DNA of 64,000 nucleotides, taken from NCBI GenBank assembly GCA_903851365.1, contig CAINOB010000103.1, forward strand, positions 124,001-188,000, in the 5' to 3' direction. This DNA is from an uncultured Bacteroidota bacterium. GTDB lineage: Bacteria > Bacteroidota > Bacteroidia > Bacteroidales > UBA12481. Below, in pieces: positions 1-8,163 of the stretch. The notes under the pieces were generated by a model that had not been told where the DNA came from, did not search any database, and worked only from the letters and a program-made list of their open reading frames with translations. Every line of letters begins with the position of its first letter. Positions within the stretch are counted from its first letter, which is position 1. A program made the translations under genes and the position numbers.

Positions 1-1
1 C

Positions 2-3000
2 ATGTTCATTCTTTGGATTTTCCTGAAAAATGCACGCCTTGTTTTGTCCATTGCCTTAGCGATTCCAATATCGGTTTATGTAGCATTCAATTGCTTTTAT
101 GCTTTCGGTATAACGATCAACAGCCTTACCCTGGTTGGTATGGCCCTTGCTATTGGAATGCTGGTGGACAACAGTGTGGTAGTGCTGGAAAATGTATACA
201 GGCATGCGGCCAGAGGAGAGTCGCCTGATATTGCGGTTACGCAGGGCACAGCAGAGGTTTGGCGCTCTGTTGTTGCATCGACATTAACAACGGTGACCGT
301 CTTTCTGCCATTCCTGTTTTCCGAAAATTACCTGATCAGAACGCTGGGTACCAATGTTGGGATATCAATCATCTCCACATTGCTGATTTCCCTAATGGTA
401 GCGCTATTGCTGATCCCTATGCTGACGCATTATACCCTGGTGCACAATCCGCATAAGGGCCCTCAGATTTTCGAAAAAGTTTCGCTTCATAAACGATTGA
501 TCCAGATTTATACGCTGATACTGAAATCAGGTATCCGTAATCCGGCAGCTACTATTATTGGGGCAATCGTAATGTTCTTTGTTACCTTATTTGCTGCTAT
601 GGCGCTGTCAAATGATACGCTTAAGGAAGCAGCAACTACGGAAGTAAGGATCGCGATTACCATGCCCCAGGGAACTACTCTGGATAAAACCGACCTCACC
701 GTAAGAACCATTGAAGAGAGATTGATGGATCTCCCGGAAAAAGAAGACCTGGTCACTTCAACTCAGGAGGCTGCGGCGACTGTTACAGTTAAGCTGGCAG
801 AGAAATATGAAAAAATCAAGAATCGTAAACTTCCTGAAATTAAAGCTGATATTGAGAATAAGATCAGGAATATACCTCAGATGACCTATGAGTTCCAGCA
901 ATTCTCCTCCAGTTCGGGCTTTTCCGGCAGTGGTGGAGGTGGTGGAGCTTCAGCTTCCGGAGGCGGCCTTGAAAGTTTGATGGGTATTGGTACCCAACAG
1001 GAAAAGGTTATCATAAAAGGCCAGAATTTCGACCTGATGAAGGCTGTTGCCGAGGATGTTAAGTATTATTTGGATCAAATTACCACCATCCAGCAGTCGA
1101 CTGTCAGCGTTCAGGATAATCGCCCGGAAGTTAGAATGGCATTTAATACCCGGCAGATGGGGGAACGTAATGTATCCCTCAACTCTGTAATGTCGGAACT
1201 TAGTTCTTTTCCGACAGAGGTAACCAGTGGTGTTAAATTCAAGGAGGGAACAGAAGAATATGATATCCTGATTAAATACAATAAGGTCATTGTCGATAAG
1301 AACAAGACCCGTACGATGAATGATCTGCAAACAATGGATGTGCCTTCGACCGATGGCTCGAGGCATCGTTTGACCGATCTTGCGAAGGTGTATTTCGCCT
1401 TTGGTATGGGAACTATCAACCGGTTGAATCAGGAAAAACAGATTGCCGTCACCTATCGATTTGATGCAGAAACTAATGGTTCGAAAACCTTGCTTGAGGC
1501 TGCCCGCGGTGATGTCGACGGTCTCGTTTCAGGAATGAAAATTCCTGCCGGGGTTGCTGTAGAAGTTCAGCACGAAGTGAATCAGTTTGCTGATTTCTAC
1601 TTTCTTATCGCGGCTGCTTTTATTCTGATATTCATGATCATGGCAGGTGTTTTTGAATCGCTCAGCACTCCATTTGTATTGCTGTTATCGATTCCGCTTG
1701 CAGGTATCGGGTCGTTTTTGGCCATCCTGTTTACGAAAACATCCCTGCTCAATGCGAATACGCTCATTGGGTTTATTATCCTCATCGGTATTGTGGTTAA
1801 CAACGGAATAATTCTGATTGATTATACCAATATCTTAAGGAAAAATGGCAATCGTAAGATACGTGCGCTGCTGATAGCCGGTCTGGCCCGTTTGCGCCCG
1901 ATTTTAATCACGGCATGCACAACCTGTGTGGCTATGGTTCCACTGGCCATGGGCCAGTCGGAATATGTAAGCCTCATCGGCAAGCCTTTTGCTATTACCG
2001 TTATTGGCGGCCTGTCGCTGAGCACACTTTTGACGCTGGTTTTCATTCCAACTTTTTATTCAGGCCTGGAAAATGCCCTGAAATGGATGAGGGAGCAAAA
2101 GCTAAGTGTTAAAATTGTGATGTATACGCTGATGGCTGGATTTACGGCTCTTATTTATTTCGGAATCGATTCATTCCTGTGGCAGGCAGTTACCTTCTTA
2201 CTGGTTCTGATTGGGGTTCCGGCTTCAATCTGGTTCGTAATGAACAGTCTGCGTAAAGCCAGTGATACGGTTATTCCTCTTGATCAGCCAATTGTCATCC
2301 GCATTCAGAATCTGGTAAAGATTTACGAACGCGATGGTTTGTTTACCAGGCAGTGGAAAGCCGGGTTGGCAATTCGCAAGCGGAAGGGCATGGAAAAGGT
2401 AATCAAATCAATCAAGGATCTTGATGATGTTCTGTGGCAATTGCCAATTCTGGGGTTCATGATTTATTTTGTCTACTTCTTTCTGGAGTCCGGAATCTGG
2501 ATTTTCCTGCTCAGCATACCGATTTATTTTACCATGTTATCTATCTATAATCCGATTGGCAAATATCTGCGATTTAAAAAACCGGCTGGTTTCGTAAATA
2601 AAATCAATCAGTTTTTGGATGGCTTGATATTCTGGGGATTTCCGGCAATCAGCATAATTATTTACCAGATAAGATGGAAAAATATTGCTGTTGATGTATT
2701 GATAGGATTGGTTTGGTATCTGGCTCTTATCGTTTACACCACTTCCGGTCGTCTGGCACGTGAAAAGGTGAATGTAAACCGCATCACCGGCAGATTTGGA
2801 AGAATCCGCAGGGGGTGGTATCGTCTGGTACAGTCGATCCCGGTAATTGGTAAGAAGAAAAAGCCATTTAAGGCATTACGCGGTGTTTCCATGGAAATCG
2901 AGAACGGGATGTTCGGTCTGCTGGGTCCAAACGGAGCCGGTAAAACGACTCTGATGAGGATTATTTGCGGGATCTTTGAACAGAGCTACGGAAAAATCTG

Positions 3001-3694
3001 GATCAGTGGTATTGATACCCAGGAAAAGCGTGAAGAGCTTCAAGGCCTTATCGGATACCTGCCTCAGGAATTCGGAATGTATGAAAACATGACGGCTGGT
3101 GAATATCTTAATTACCAAGGGATTCTTAAAGGTCTTAAGCAACCTGTTGAACGTGATGCAAGGGTTGATTTTGTTTTGAGTTCCGTGCATATGCTGGAGC
3201 ATAAACATGAAAAGATCGGAAGTTATTCCGGCGGTATGAAGCAAAGGATCGGGATTGCCCAGATTTTGCTTCACCTTCCGAGGATTCTGGTCGTTGACGA
3301 ACCGACTGCCGGTCTTGATCCAAGGGAAAGAATACGTTTCAGGAACCTCTTGGTAGAATTATCGCGGGAGCGGGTTGTCATATTCTCAACCCACATTATT
3401 GAGGACATTTCGAGCTCCTGTAACCGGGTGGCTGTCCTCGATAAGGGTGATATGGTTTTCCTTGGTGCTCCTGAAGATATGGCACATACAGCGCAAGGAC
3501 ATGTTTGGCAGGTTGAGGTGAGCCTCGAAGAATTTGACCGGCTTTCGGAACTGTATAAAGTGGTGCATCATATGCGTGATGGCCTGAACATACGCGTTCG
3601 TCTGCTGTCGGAATCGAAGCCATCGCCAGATGCCATACCTGTTCAGCCTTTGCTTGAGGATTCTTATTTATGGATGTTGAAGAAAGCGATTTGA
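2..3694 (+). CDS. RND efflux permease fused to an ABC ATPase (5' end outside window)
   Basis: Inner-membrane RND-superfamily permease whose C-terminus is an ABC ATPase. The window opens inside the RND part, so the first Met seen is internal. Counting from base 2: a TM4-like segment with GMLVDNSVVVLEN (D56, N57, the proton-relay region), a periplasmic domain with a Gly/Ser-rich stretch at about 303-323, the last RND helices ending near 690, then two extra TM segments. An ABC-type first strand (VIRIQNLVKIYE, about 765) is followed by about 180 residues holding four TM segments; the ABC domain resumes at 957 with Walker A GPNGAGKTT (975-983), signature YSGGMKQR (1075), Walker B ILVVDEP (1095) and H-loop His1131. 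All ATPase motifs look intact. An ABC-2-like permease follows after one base, so the two probably act together. Substrate is not evident. Domain calls are secure; the joint mechanism is inference. Confidence 0.88.
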   Translation: MFILWIFLKNARLVLSIALAIPISVYVAFNCFYAFGITINSLTLVGMALAIGMLVDNSVVVLENVYRHAARGESPDIAVTQGTAEVWRSVVASTLTTVTVFLPFLFSENYLIRTLGTNVGISIISTLLISLMVALLLIPMLTHYTLVHNPHKGPQIFEKVSLHKRLIQIYTLILKSGIRNPAATIIGAIVMFFVTLFAAMALSNDTLKEAATTEVRIAITMPQGTTLDKTDLTVRTIEERLMDLPEKEDLVTSTQEAAATVTVKLAEKYEKIKNRKLPEIKADIENKIRNIPQMTYEFQQFSSSSGFSGSGGGGGASASGGGLESLMGIGTQQEKVIIKGQNFDLMKAVAEDVKYYLDQITTIQQSTVSVQDNRPEVRMAFNTRQMGERNVSLNSVMSELSSFPTEVTSGVKFKEGTEEYDILIKYNKVIVDKNKTRTMNDLQTMDVPSTDGSRHRLTDLAKVYFAFGMGTINRLNQEKQIAVTYRFDAETNGSKTLLEAARGDVDGLVSGMKIPAGVAVEVQHEVNQFADFYFLIAAAFILIFMIMAGVFESLSTPFVLLLSIPLAGIGSFLAILFTKTSLLNANTLIGFIILIGIVVNNGIILIDYTNILRKNGNRKIRALLIAGLARLRPILITACTTCVAMVPLAMGQSEYVSLIGKPFAITVIGGLSLSTLLTLVFIPTFYSGLENALKWMREQKLSVKIVMYTLMAGFTALIYFGIDSFLWQAVTFLLVLIGVPASIWFVMNSLRKASDTVIPLDQPIVIRIQNLVKIYERDGLFTRQWKAGLAIRKRKGMEKVIKSIKDLDDVLWQLPILGFMIYFVYFFLESGIWIFLLSIPIYFTMLSIYNPIGKYLRFKKPAGFVNKINQFLDGLIFWGFPAISIIIYQIRWKNIAVDVLIGLVWYLALIVYTTSGRLAREKVNVNRITGRFGRIRRGWYRLVQSIPVIGKKKKPFKALRGVSMEIENGMFGLLGPNGAGKTTLMRIICGIFEQSYGKIWISGIDTQEKREELQGLIGYLPQEFGMYENMTAGEYLNYQGILKGLKQPVERDARVDFVLSSVHMLEHKHEKIGSYSGGMKQRIGIAQILLHLPRILVVDEPTAGLDPRERIRFRNLLVELSRERVVIFSTHIIEDISSSCNRVAVLDKGDMVFLGAPEDMAHTAQGHVWQVEVSLEEFDRLSELYKVVHHMRDGLNIRVRLLSESKPSPDAIPVQPLLEDSYLWMLKKAI

Positions 3695-3695
3695 T

Positions 3696-4412
3696 ATGAA
3701 AAGTAACCGAGTTGCATTGATCTGGAACTGGATCTTCAATATGGTCCGATATAATCTGAAGATTATTTTCGCCAATAAGTTTATTTGGTTTTTAATTGCG
3801 TCGCTTACCTTTTTTGTAGCGGTATTGCTTATAACTCTTTTCTCGAAAGGTAAGATTGATACGGGCTCTATTTATAACCTGCTTCTGTACCCGGGTCTCC
3901 TTCTTGTATTTTATCCCACTGTTTTCGGTATTCAAAACGATGAGGATACACGGGTGCTGGAGATTCTTTTCGGGATCCCGGATTACCGCTATAAAGTATG
4001 GTTGGTAAGGCTTATACTGATCTATCTGGTAGTATACTTTATACTTCTGCTTTTGGGGATATTCTGTTCCTGGGCATTGTTGCCGTTCCCTGTTTTTAAC
4101 ATGGCCTGGCATTTAATGTTTCCGATCTTTTTTATGGGTACACTGGCCTTTTTACTATCGACCTTTATCAAGAATGGTATTGGAACCGGTGTTGTCATGA
4201 TCATTATCGGAGTGTTCTTTGTTGCCCTGATGGCTGCTATTCAGAACAGTAAATGGAACATTTTCCTGAATCCCTTTACGGTTCCGGATGGTATGAGCGA
4301 GACAGCATTTAAATCCATTGTTCAGGATAACAGGATTATTCTTTTTGTTGGTATTGTACTGGCGCTGCTAGCCGGGCTGACCAGTCTGCAGAAGCGCGAG
4401 CGTTTTATATAG
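3696..4412 (+). CDS. ABC-2-type membrane permease partner
   Basis: A 238-residue integral membrane protein with about six hydrophobic segments (near residues 25-50, 62-80, 105-130, 140-155, 163-185 and 212-230). It has the size and hydrophobic pattern of ABC-2-type exporter permeases. It starts one base after the stop of the RND-ABC fusion, which supplies a nucleotide-binding domain without a permease domain of ABC type, so a functional pairing is the simplest reading. The sequence NDEDTRVLEILFGIPDYRY lies in the cytoplasmic loop region after the second helix, where ABC-2 permeases contact the ATPase. The last three codons and the stop lie inside a long palindrome, so the C-terminus may have been reshaped by that repeat. 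Substrate unknown. Confidence 0.75.
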   Translation: MKSNRVALIWNWIFNMVRYNLKIIFANKFIWFLIASLTFFVAVLLITLFSKGKIDTGSIYNLLLYPGLLLVFYPTVFGIQNDEDTRVLEILFGIPDYRYKVWLVRLILIYLVVYFILLLLGIFCSWALLPFPVFNMAWHLMFPIFFMGTLAFLLSTFIKNGIGTGVVMIIIGVFFVALMAAIQNSKWNIFLNPFTVPDGMSETAFKSIVQDNRIILFVGIVLALLAGLTSLQKRERFI

Positions 4413-4437
4413 TTTGCCTGGCAAACTATATAAAACG
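4401..4437. repeat. 37-bp perfect palindrome over the stop codon
   Basis: Arms of 18 bp at 4401-4418 and 4420-4437 are exact reverse complements around a single central T at 4419. The left arm encodes the last residues and the TAG stop of the upstream permease. No T-run follows, so it is not a typical intrinsic terminator. It could form a hairpin in mRNA or a cruciform in DNA, and it marks the left edge of the repeat-rich element around the four-helix-bundle gene. Confidence 0.9.
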
Positions 4438-4475
4438 GTTCGGCTAACGCCTCACTAAGAGGTTTGCCTGCGGCT

Positions 4476-4502
4476 CACTAATAGGCTCCCTTCGGTCGCT
4501 AA
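4476..4502. repeat. Left inverted-repeat arm of the four-helix-bundle element
   Basis: This 27-bp stretch (cactaataggctccc, then ttcggtcgctaa) matches the reverse complement of 5008-5035 with only a few differences, so the four-helix-bundle gene sits between inverted copies. Around it lie degenerate units of about 21 bp that each end in CTAA or ACTAA (for example ggctcactaat and cgcctcactaag). Confidence 0.8.
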
Positions 4503-4531
4503 ATGCGGGTGGGGGGAGCCTCTTAGTTTTT
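4477..4531 (+). terminator. Terminator-like hairpin before the four-helix-bundle gene
   Basis: Bases 4477-4490 and 4514-4527 pair at 13 of 14 positions, with a 23-base loop, and TTTTT follows at 4527-4531. This fits an intrinsic terminator for the efflux operon, although the long loop is unusual and the stem is built from the element's own repeat units. Confidence 0.5.
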
Positions 4532-4619
4532 ACGAAACTCCATTTTGAATTTATTTTGACTGGTTTTTCCATCGGCAATTGCTTTCTGCATCTATATCTC
4601 TAATAATAGCGGAGAGATA

Positions 4620-4973
4620 ATGGAAGCAAATAAAGTTTATCAGTTGTCAATGAGGTTTAGTCAGCGGATATGGGATTTGGTATCAGATTGGCCTAATTTT
4701 GCTCGGGAAACCTGTGGCAAGCAGATCGTTAGGTCGGCCGATTCTATAAGTGCCAACCTAAAAGAGGGAGCGGGTCGATACTTTTACAAGGAGCGAAATC
4801 AATTCAATATTTATGCCCGGGGATCACCGTTCGAAACTCAATGCTGGCTCGCGAAATCCTTAACCAGAAATTTGATTTCGGACATAGATTACGAATATCT
4901 TTTCAAAGAATTTAATCTCCTGCAGATCGAAATCAACCGAATGATCCGGAATACCCGAAACCAATCCAATTAG
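4620..4973 (+). CDS. Four-helix-bundle protein (S23/IVS family)
   Basis: A 117-residue protein of the family first seen as open frames in 23S rRNA intervening sequences and common as scattered copies in Bacteroidota. The markers are the N-terminal helix with RFSQRIWDLV, the central RSADSISANLKEGAGR and the ARGSPFETQCWL segment. The family forms a helical bundle that assembles as a pentamer; its cellular role is unsettled. The ATG has a purine-rich GGAGAG 7 bases upstream, a better Shine-Dalgarno than its neighbours. It is an isolated gene between convergent inverted repeats and unrelated to either flanking gene, which suggests a small element inserted between the efflux operon and the M64 peptidase. 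Avd of diversity-generating retroelements has a similar fold, but no reverse transcriptase is nearby. Confidence 0.85.
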   Translation: MEANKVYQLSMRFSQRIWDLVSDWPNFARETCGKQIVRSADSISANLKEGAGRYFYKERNQFNIYARGSPFETQCWLAKSLTRNLISDIDYEYLFKEFNLLQIEINRMIRNTRNQSN

Positions 4974-5007
4974 CGCGTAGCGCCCCTTAGTGAGCGAAGC
5001 GAACCTG

Positions 5008-5035
5008 TTAGCAACCGCAAGGAGCCTATTTAGTG
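5008..5035. repeat. Right inverted-repeat arm of the four-helix-bundle element
   Basis: Reverse complement of 4476-4502 with a few changes. It overlaps the last three codons and the TAG stop of the M64 peptidase gene. Further degenerate CTAA-ending units extend left through 4971-5007, up to the stop codon of the four-helix-bundle gene. Confidence 0.8.
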
Positions 5036-6297
5036 TAAAAATCTATCATGTCGCGTATCGTCTTCGAACAAACGGGACAGAATGGATCACCAAGCCAGTT
5101 CATCTTGCATTTGGCCATTGGGCTGTATATGCCCTTGGCACTGTATAAGCCGCCCTCGTAAGCACCAACCACACCATCAAACTCAGGCTTGCGTGGAGTG
5201 GGAATCGGAGTTCCTGCCTTGACCATGCCTTTCCATTTCTTTCCGAAATCAACCAGATTGGTTACGTTGGGCTGAATGGGCTCCACCGTCATGTCAATAT
5301 AATCTTTATAGGCCACATCGCTGGTGTAATATTCATCTGCCAGCCAGGTAAAAGTATGGCCGAATTCATGAACGAAAACGCCAACAGACTGTTTGTTAAA
5401 AGCGGTAAAACATCCGTAATAATTATAAACCCCGCCGCCGCCATATTTTTCGGAGTTAACTAATATGATGATAATATCGTACGGAACATTTGAGGCCACA
5501 TCCCTGACCGATTTGATATCAAACGTCATATTGTAGCGCTCACTGTCGAAAGTATAAAAACCGGTACTCAGAAGAGTGTTTTTATAAATCCCCTTACCTG
5601 GAACGTCGGTTCCTGATTCCAATGAAGGGGCTTCAACCAGCCAGCAATTGAACTTATCAGCGGCATCGGCAAAAGGAGCCGTTTCGAGCAATCCCTTTGA
5701 AAAGTTCTTGACCGCATCGCGGAACTTATCCATTTCCGATGCGGTAAATCCATCCGGTACAAATACAATGTCAATCTTACTTTCGGAATCACCCGAATCA
5801 TGAACCTTATAGGATTTATAAGCAGGTCCAGCTTCTTTGCTGATGAAATAATTCGCCGGATCGATTTGATATTCAAATGTTTTCACCAGTTTGGTCTTTC
5901 GATCCCGGCTGAACAGTTGAATGATGGCAGGGTTTTTTGGAAAAGGAACCAAAGCGGTCTCATAAAAGCACCTGGAAGTTACTTTTGCCTCAGCGGTTGA
6001 TTGCCATTCGCTGTATAAACCGGCATACCCACGCGAATAAATTAACTTCTTCGTTGCTTTATCATACAATTCCACCCGGTATTCTCCCCAGGCAAAAGGG
6101 TCGATCAGGTGTTGCCGGGGCCCCGACCATTTACCTTCCTGCTTCATTTGTTGAAAACTCACTTGTTCGGAAGTTGCTGTGCCACAACGATTGTAATCAA
6201 ATCGTAAAGTATTGTCGGTAAAATAGTCTTCATATTTCACTTGAGCCTGCAAACTCAAAGCCGCAATGACTGACAGAAGCAGAATTAACTTTTTCAT
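5026..6297 (-). CDS. Secreted M64-family metallopeptidase
   Basis: A 423-residue secreted protease of the IgA-peptidase M64 family. A Sec signal peptide is clear (basic MKK, then a hydrophobic core ending SLQAQ near residue 19). The zinc site is HEFGHTFTWLADEYY at about residues 309-323, with the two histidines, the catalytic Glu and the downstream DEY typical of M64. An N-terminal beta domain of about 150 residues precedes the catalytic part, as in Bacteroides members. Four cysteines near the C-terminus (CKMNWLGDPFCPVC) may form disulfides or a further metal site. It is a single gene, divergent from the MscS gene, and its 3' end overlaps the repeat arm of the neighbouring element. Natural substrate unknown; immunoglobulin cleavage is known only for characterised host-associated relatives. 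Confidence 0.88.
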   Translation of the reverse strand: MKKLILLLSVIAALSLQAQVKYEDYFTDNTLRFDYNRCGTATSEQVSFQQMKQEGKWSGPRQHLIDPFAWGEYRVELYDKATKKLIYSRGYAGLYSEWQSTAEAKVTSRCFYETALVPFPKNPAIIQLFSRDRKTKLVKTFEYQIDPANYFISKEAGPAYKSYKVHDSGDSESKIDIVFVPDGFTASEMDKFRDAVKNFSKGLLETAPFADAADKFNCWLVEAPSLESGTDVPGKGIYKNTLLSTGFYTFDSERYNMTFDIKSVRDVASNVPYDIIIILVNSEKYGGGGVYNYYGCFTAFNKQSVGVFVHEFGHTFTWLADEYYTSDVAYKDYIDMTVEPIQPNVTNLVDFGKKWKGMVKAGTPIPTPRKPEFDGVVGAYEGGLYSAKGIYSPMAKCKMNWLGDPFCPVCSKTIRDMIDFYTK

Positions 6298-6344
6298 AGT
6301 TGCCTTTTTTTGGTAAATACCAATGGTAAAGGTAAATTACATTG

Positions 6345-6352
6345 TATTTTTG
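6345..6352 (+). promoter_or_regulatory. TAnnTTTG -7 box for the MscS gene
   Basis: TATTTTTG matches the Bacteroidota primary-sigma -7 consensus and lies about 32 bases before the ATG at 6384. It favours that ATG over the TTG at 6342, which would lie upstream of the transcription start. Confidence 0.5.
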
Positions 6353-6383
6353 CCAAAGTAAAAATCAATTCTTTACAGCATAT

Positions 6384-7694
6384 ATGGGTGATAATCTGAA
6401 ATTAATGTTCAAGAACATGTCTGATTGGCTGGATACCTGGGGATTAACCGGATCATTCGGTCAGTTTCTGCATCTTCTGATCCTCATGTTGATGTTATTT
6501 CTGGTTGGTTTTGCTATCGACCGGGCAATGAGGCTAATCCTTAAAGTTGTTATATACAGGATAGTAAAGCGTACTGAAAACCCATTCGATGATATCCTCC
6601 TCGACAAGGGAGTTTTCCGTAGGATCGCCCATTTTGCACCAGCCGTTGTGGTCTATTATATGCTGCCTCACATTTTTAATGGGGTATATTTTGTGGATAA
6701 CGTTGAGCCTGACAAGGTGTTAAAAGCCTTTATCGATATCTCTCAGAAGGCCATGTCGATTTATATGATCGTTATTGGCGCCTCGGTAATCATCACCAGC
6801 TTGGGTGCCATGAACGACATATATACCCATCTTGATGTTTCAGGAAGGGTTCCGATCCGTGGTTACATTCAGGTGGTTCAGTTTATTGTTGTGCTGATTT
6901 CTGTTATATGGGTATTTTCAATTGTTTTCGGATTTCCGCTAAAAGGATTTTTTACCGGCCTCGGCGCTTTTATGGCCGTTTTGGTGATTGTATTCAGAGA
7001 TACCCTGCTGGGATTGATGGCCTCCATTCAATTATCAGTGAATAAGATGGTTCGCATAGGGGACTGGGTCACAATTCCATCAAGGAATGCCGATGGAACT
7101 ATCCTTGATATCACAGTGAATACAGTTAAGGTGGAAAACTTCGATAAAACGATCACCACGATGCCAACCTATTCGCTTGTTTCAGAGGCTGTTCAGAACT
7201 GGCGCGGGATGGAAGAATCCAATGGAAGGCGCATAAAACGTTCGGTGAATATCGATATGGGAACCGTCCATTTCTGCACGGATGAGCTTCTCCATAAGCT
7301 GGAGAATATCAACCTGATCTCCGGATATATTAAAGAACAGAGGAAAATTCTGGCCGAACTTAACCGCAAATATCCGCAGGTTGATCTTTCCATGGCCAAC
7401 GGAATCCGATTAACCAACCTTGGTGTCTTCAGAAAGTATCTCGAATGCTATCTGATGGAACATCCTGATATAAGACATGATATGGTGACTATGGTTAGGC
7501 AGCTGCAACCCACCGACCGTGGAATCCCAATTGAGATATATGGTTTCAGCGGCGAAAAGACCTGGGAAATCTATGAAAATGTCCAGTCCGATATTTTCGA
7601 TCATGTTCTGGCTGTGATACCGGAATTTGAATTACGCCTGTTCCAGAATCCTACCGGGGCAGATTTTAAACAATTAGCCAAAGCCCCCGAATAA
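6384..7694 (+). CDS. MscS-family mechanosensitive channel
   Basis: Inner-membrane small-conductance mechanosensitive channel, about 436 residues from the chosen ATG. An N-terminal membrane domain of four or five helices leads to the conserved pore helix and beta domain: LKGFFTGLGAFMAVLVIVFR, then DTLLGLMASIQLSVNKMVRIGDWV, the MscS signature region, then a cytoplasmic alpha/beta domain ending in ELRLFQNPTG. The layout resembles YbdG-type members. Such channels release solutes on hypo-osmotic shock. The start at 6384 is chosen because the longer TTG frame begins upstream of the promoter box. The CYTH gene follows after one base, so the two are cotranscribed with the GWxTD and rlmB genes. Confidence 0.88.
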   Translation: MGDNLKLMFKNMSDWLDTWGLTGSFGQFLHLLILMLMLFLVGFAIDRAMRLILKVVIYRIVKRTENPFDDILLDKGVFRRIAHFAPAVVVYYMLPHIFNGVYFVDNVEPDKVLKAFIDISQKAMSIYMIVIGASVIITSLGAMNDIYTHLDVSGRVPIRGYIQVVQFIVVLISVIWVFSIVFGFPLKGFFTGLGAFMAVLVIVFRDTLLGLMASIQLSVNKMVRIGDWVTIPSRNADGTILDITVNTVKVENFDKTITTMPTYSLVSEAVQNWRGMEESNGRRIKRSVNIDMGTVHFCTDELLHKLENINLISGYIKEQRKILAELNRKYPQVDLSMANGIRLTNLGVFRKYLECYLMEHPDIRHDMVTMVRQLQPTDRGIPIEIYGFSGEKTWEIYENVQSDIFDHVLAVIPEFELRLFQNPTGADFKQLAKAPE

Positions 7695-7695
7695 T

Positions 7696-8163
7696 ATGGA
7701 GATCGAACGTAAATATCTTGTAAATAAAATCCTTTGGCAGGAAATGAGAAATCCTGTGAATGCAAGCTTTATACAACAGGCTTATATCTCCATGGACCCT
7801 AAGTGCACGGTAAGAATCCGTATTATTGACGATAAAGCCAGGATCACGATAAAGGGTGAAACCCAGGGGATCTCACGCGAGGAATTCGAATATTCTGTCC
7901 CGCTAAAGGATGGATTGGAAATTATGCGGATGGCCGGAACTCCGGTAATCATGAAACGCCGGTATGTGATTCCATATCTGGGATATAAATGGGAGATTGA
8001 TGAGTTTTATGGTGATAATGATGGACTTCTTATTGCCGAAGTCGAATTAAAGGCTGAAACCGAACAGCCTGAATGGCCAGAGTGGATTGATAAAGAAGTT
8101 ACCGGTGACCCAAGATATTTTAACCTGCAACTGGCAATTAATCCAATAAATAATTGGCAATGA
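7696..8163 (+). CDS. CYTH-domain protein, probable inorganic triphosphatase
   Basis: A 155-residue protein with the CYTH hallmark ExExK at residues 2-6 (EIERK) and alternating charged beta strands (RIRIIDDKARITIKG, EFEYSV, KRRYVIPY, WEIDEFYGDNDGLLIAEVEL) that line the triphosphate tunnel. Small bacterial CYTH proteins of this size hydrolyse tripolyphosphate or other triphosphates; a few are class IV adenylate cyclases. A triphosphatase-like role is more likely here, but the sequence alone cannot decide. The stop overlaps the start of the next gene (ATGA), indicating translational coupling. Confidence 0.85.
   Translation: MEIERKYLVNKILWQEMRNPVNASFIQQAYISMDPKCTVRIRIIDDKARITIKGETQGISREEFEYSVPLKDGLEIMRMAGTPVIMKRRYVIPYLGYKWEIDEFYGDNDGLLIAEVELKAETEQPEWPEWIDKEVTGDPRYFNLQLAINPINNWQ

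Noticed and set aside
2-3694. Assembly or frameshift artefact joining an RND gene and an ABC gene
   Set aside because: The joined region has a continuous frame, hydrophobic segments with consistent topology and normal codon use, so an artefact is not the simplest view; it cannot be excluded without reads.
4401-5035. Diversity-generating retroelement (Avd-like protein with repeats)
   Set aside because: The protein fold is related, but no reverse transcriptase, template repeat or variable-repeat target is present within the window.
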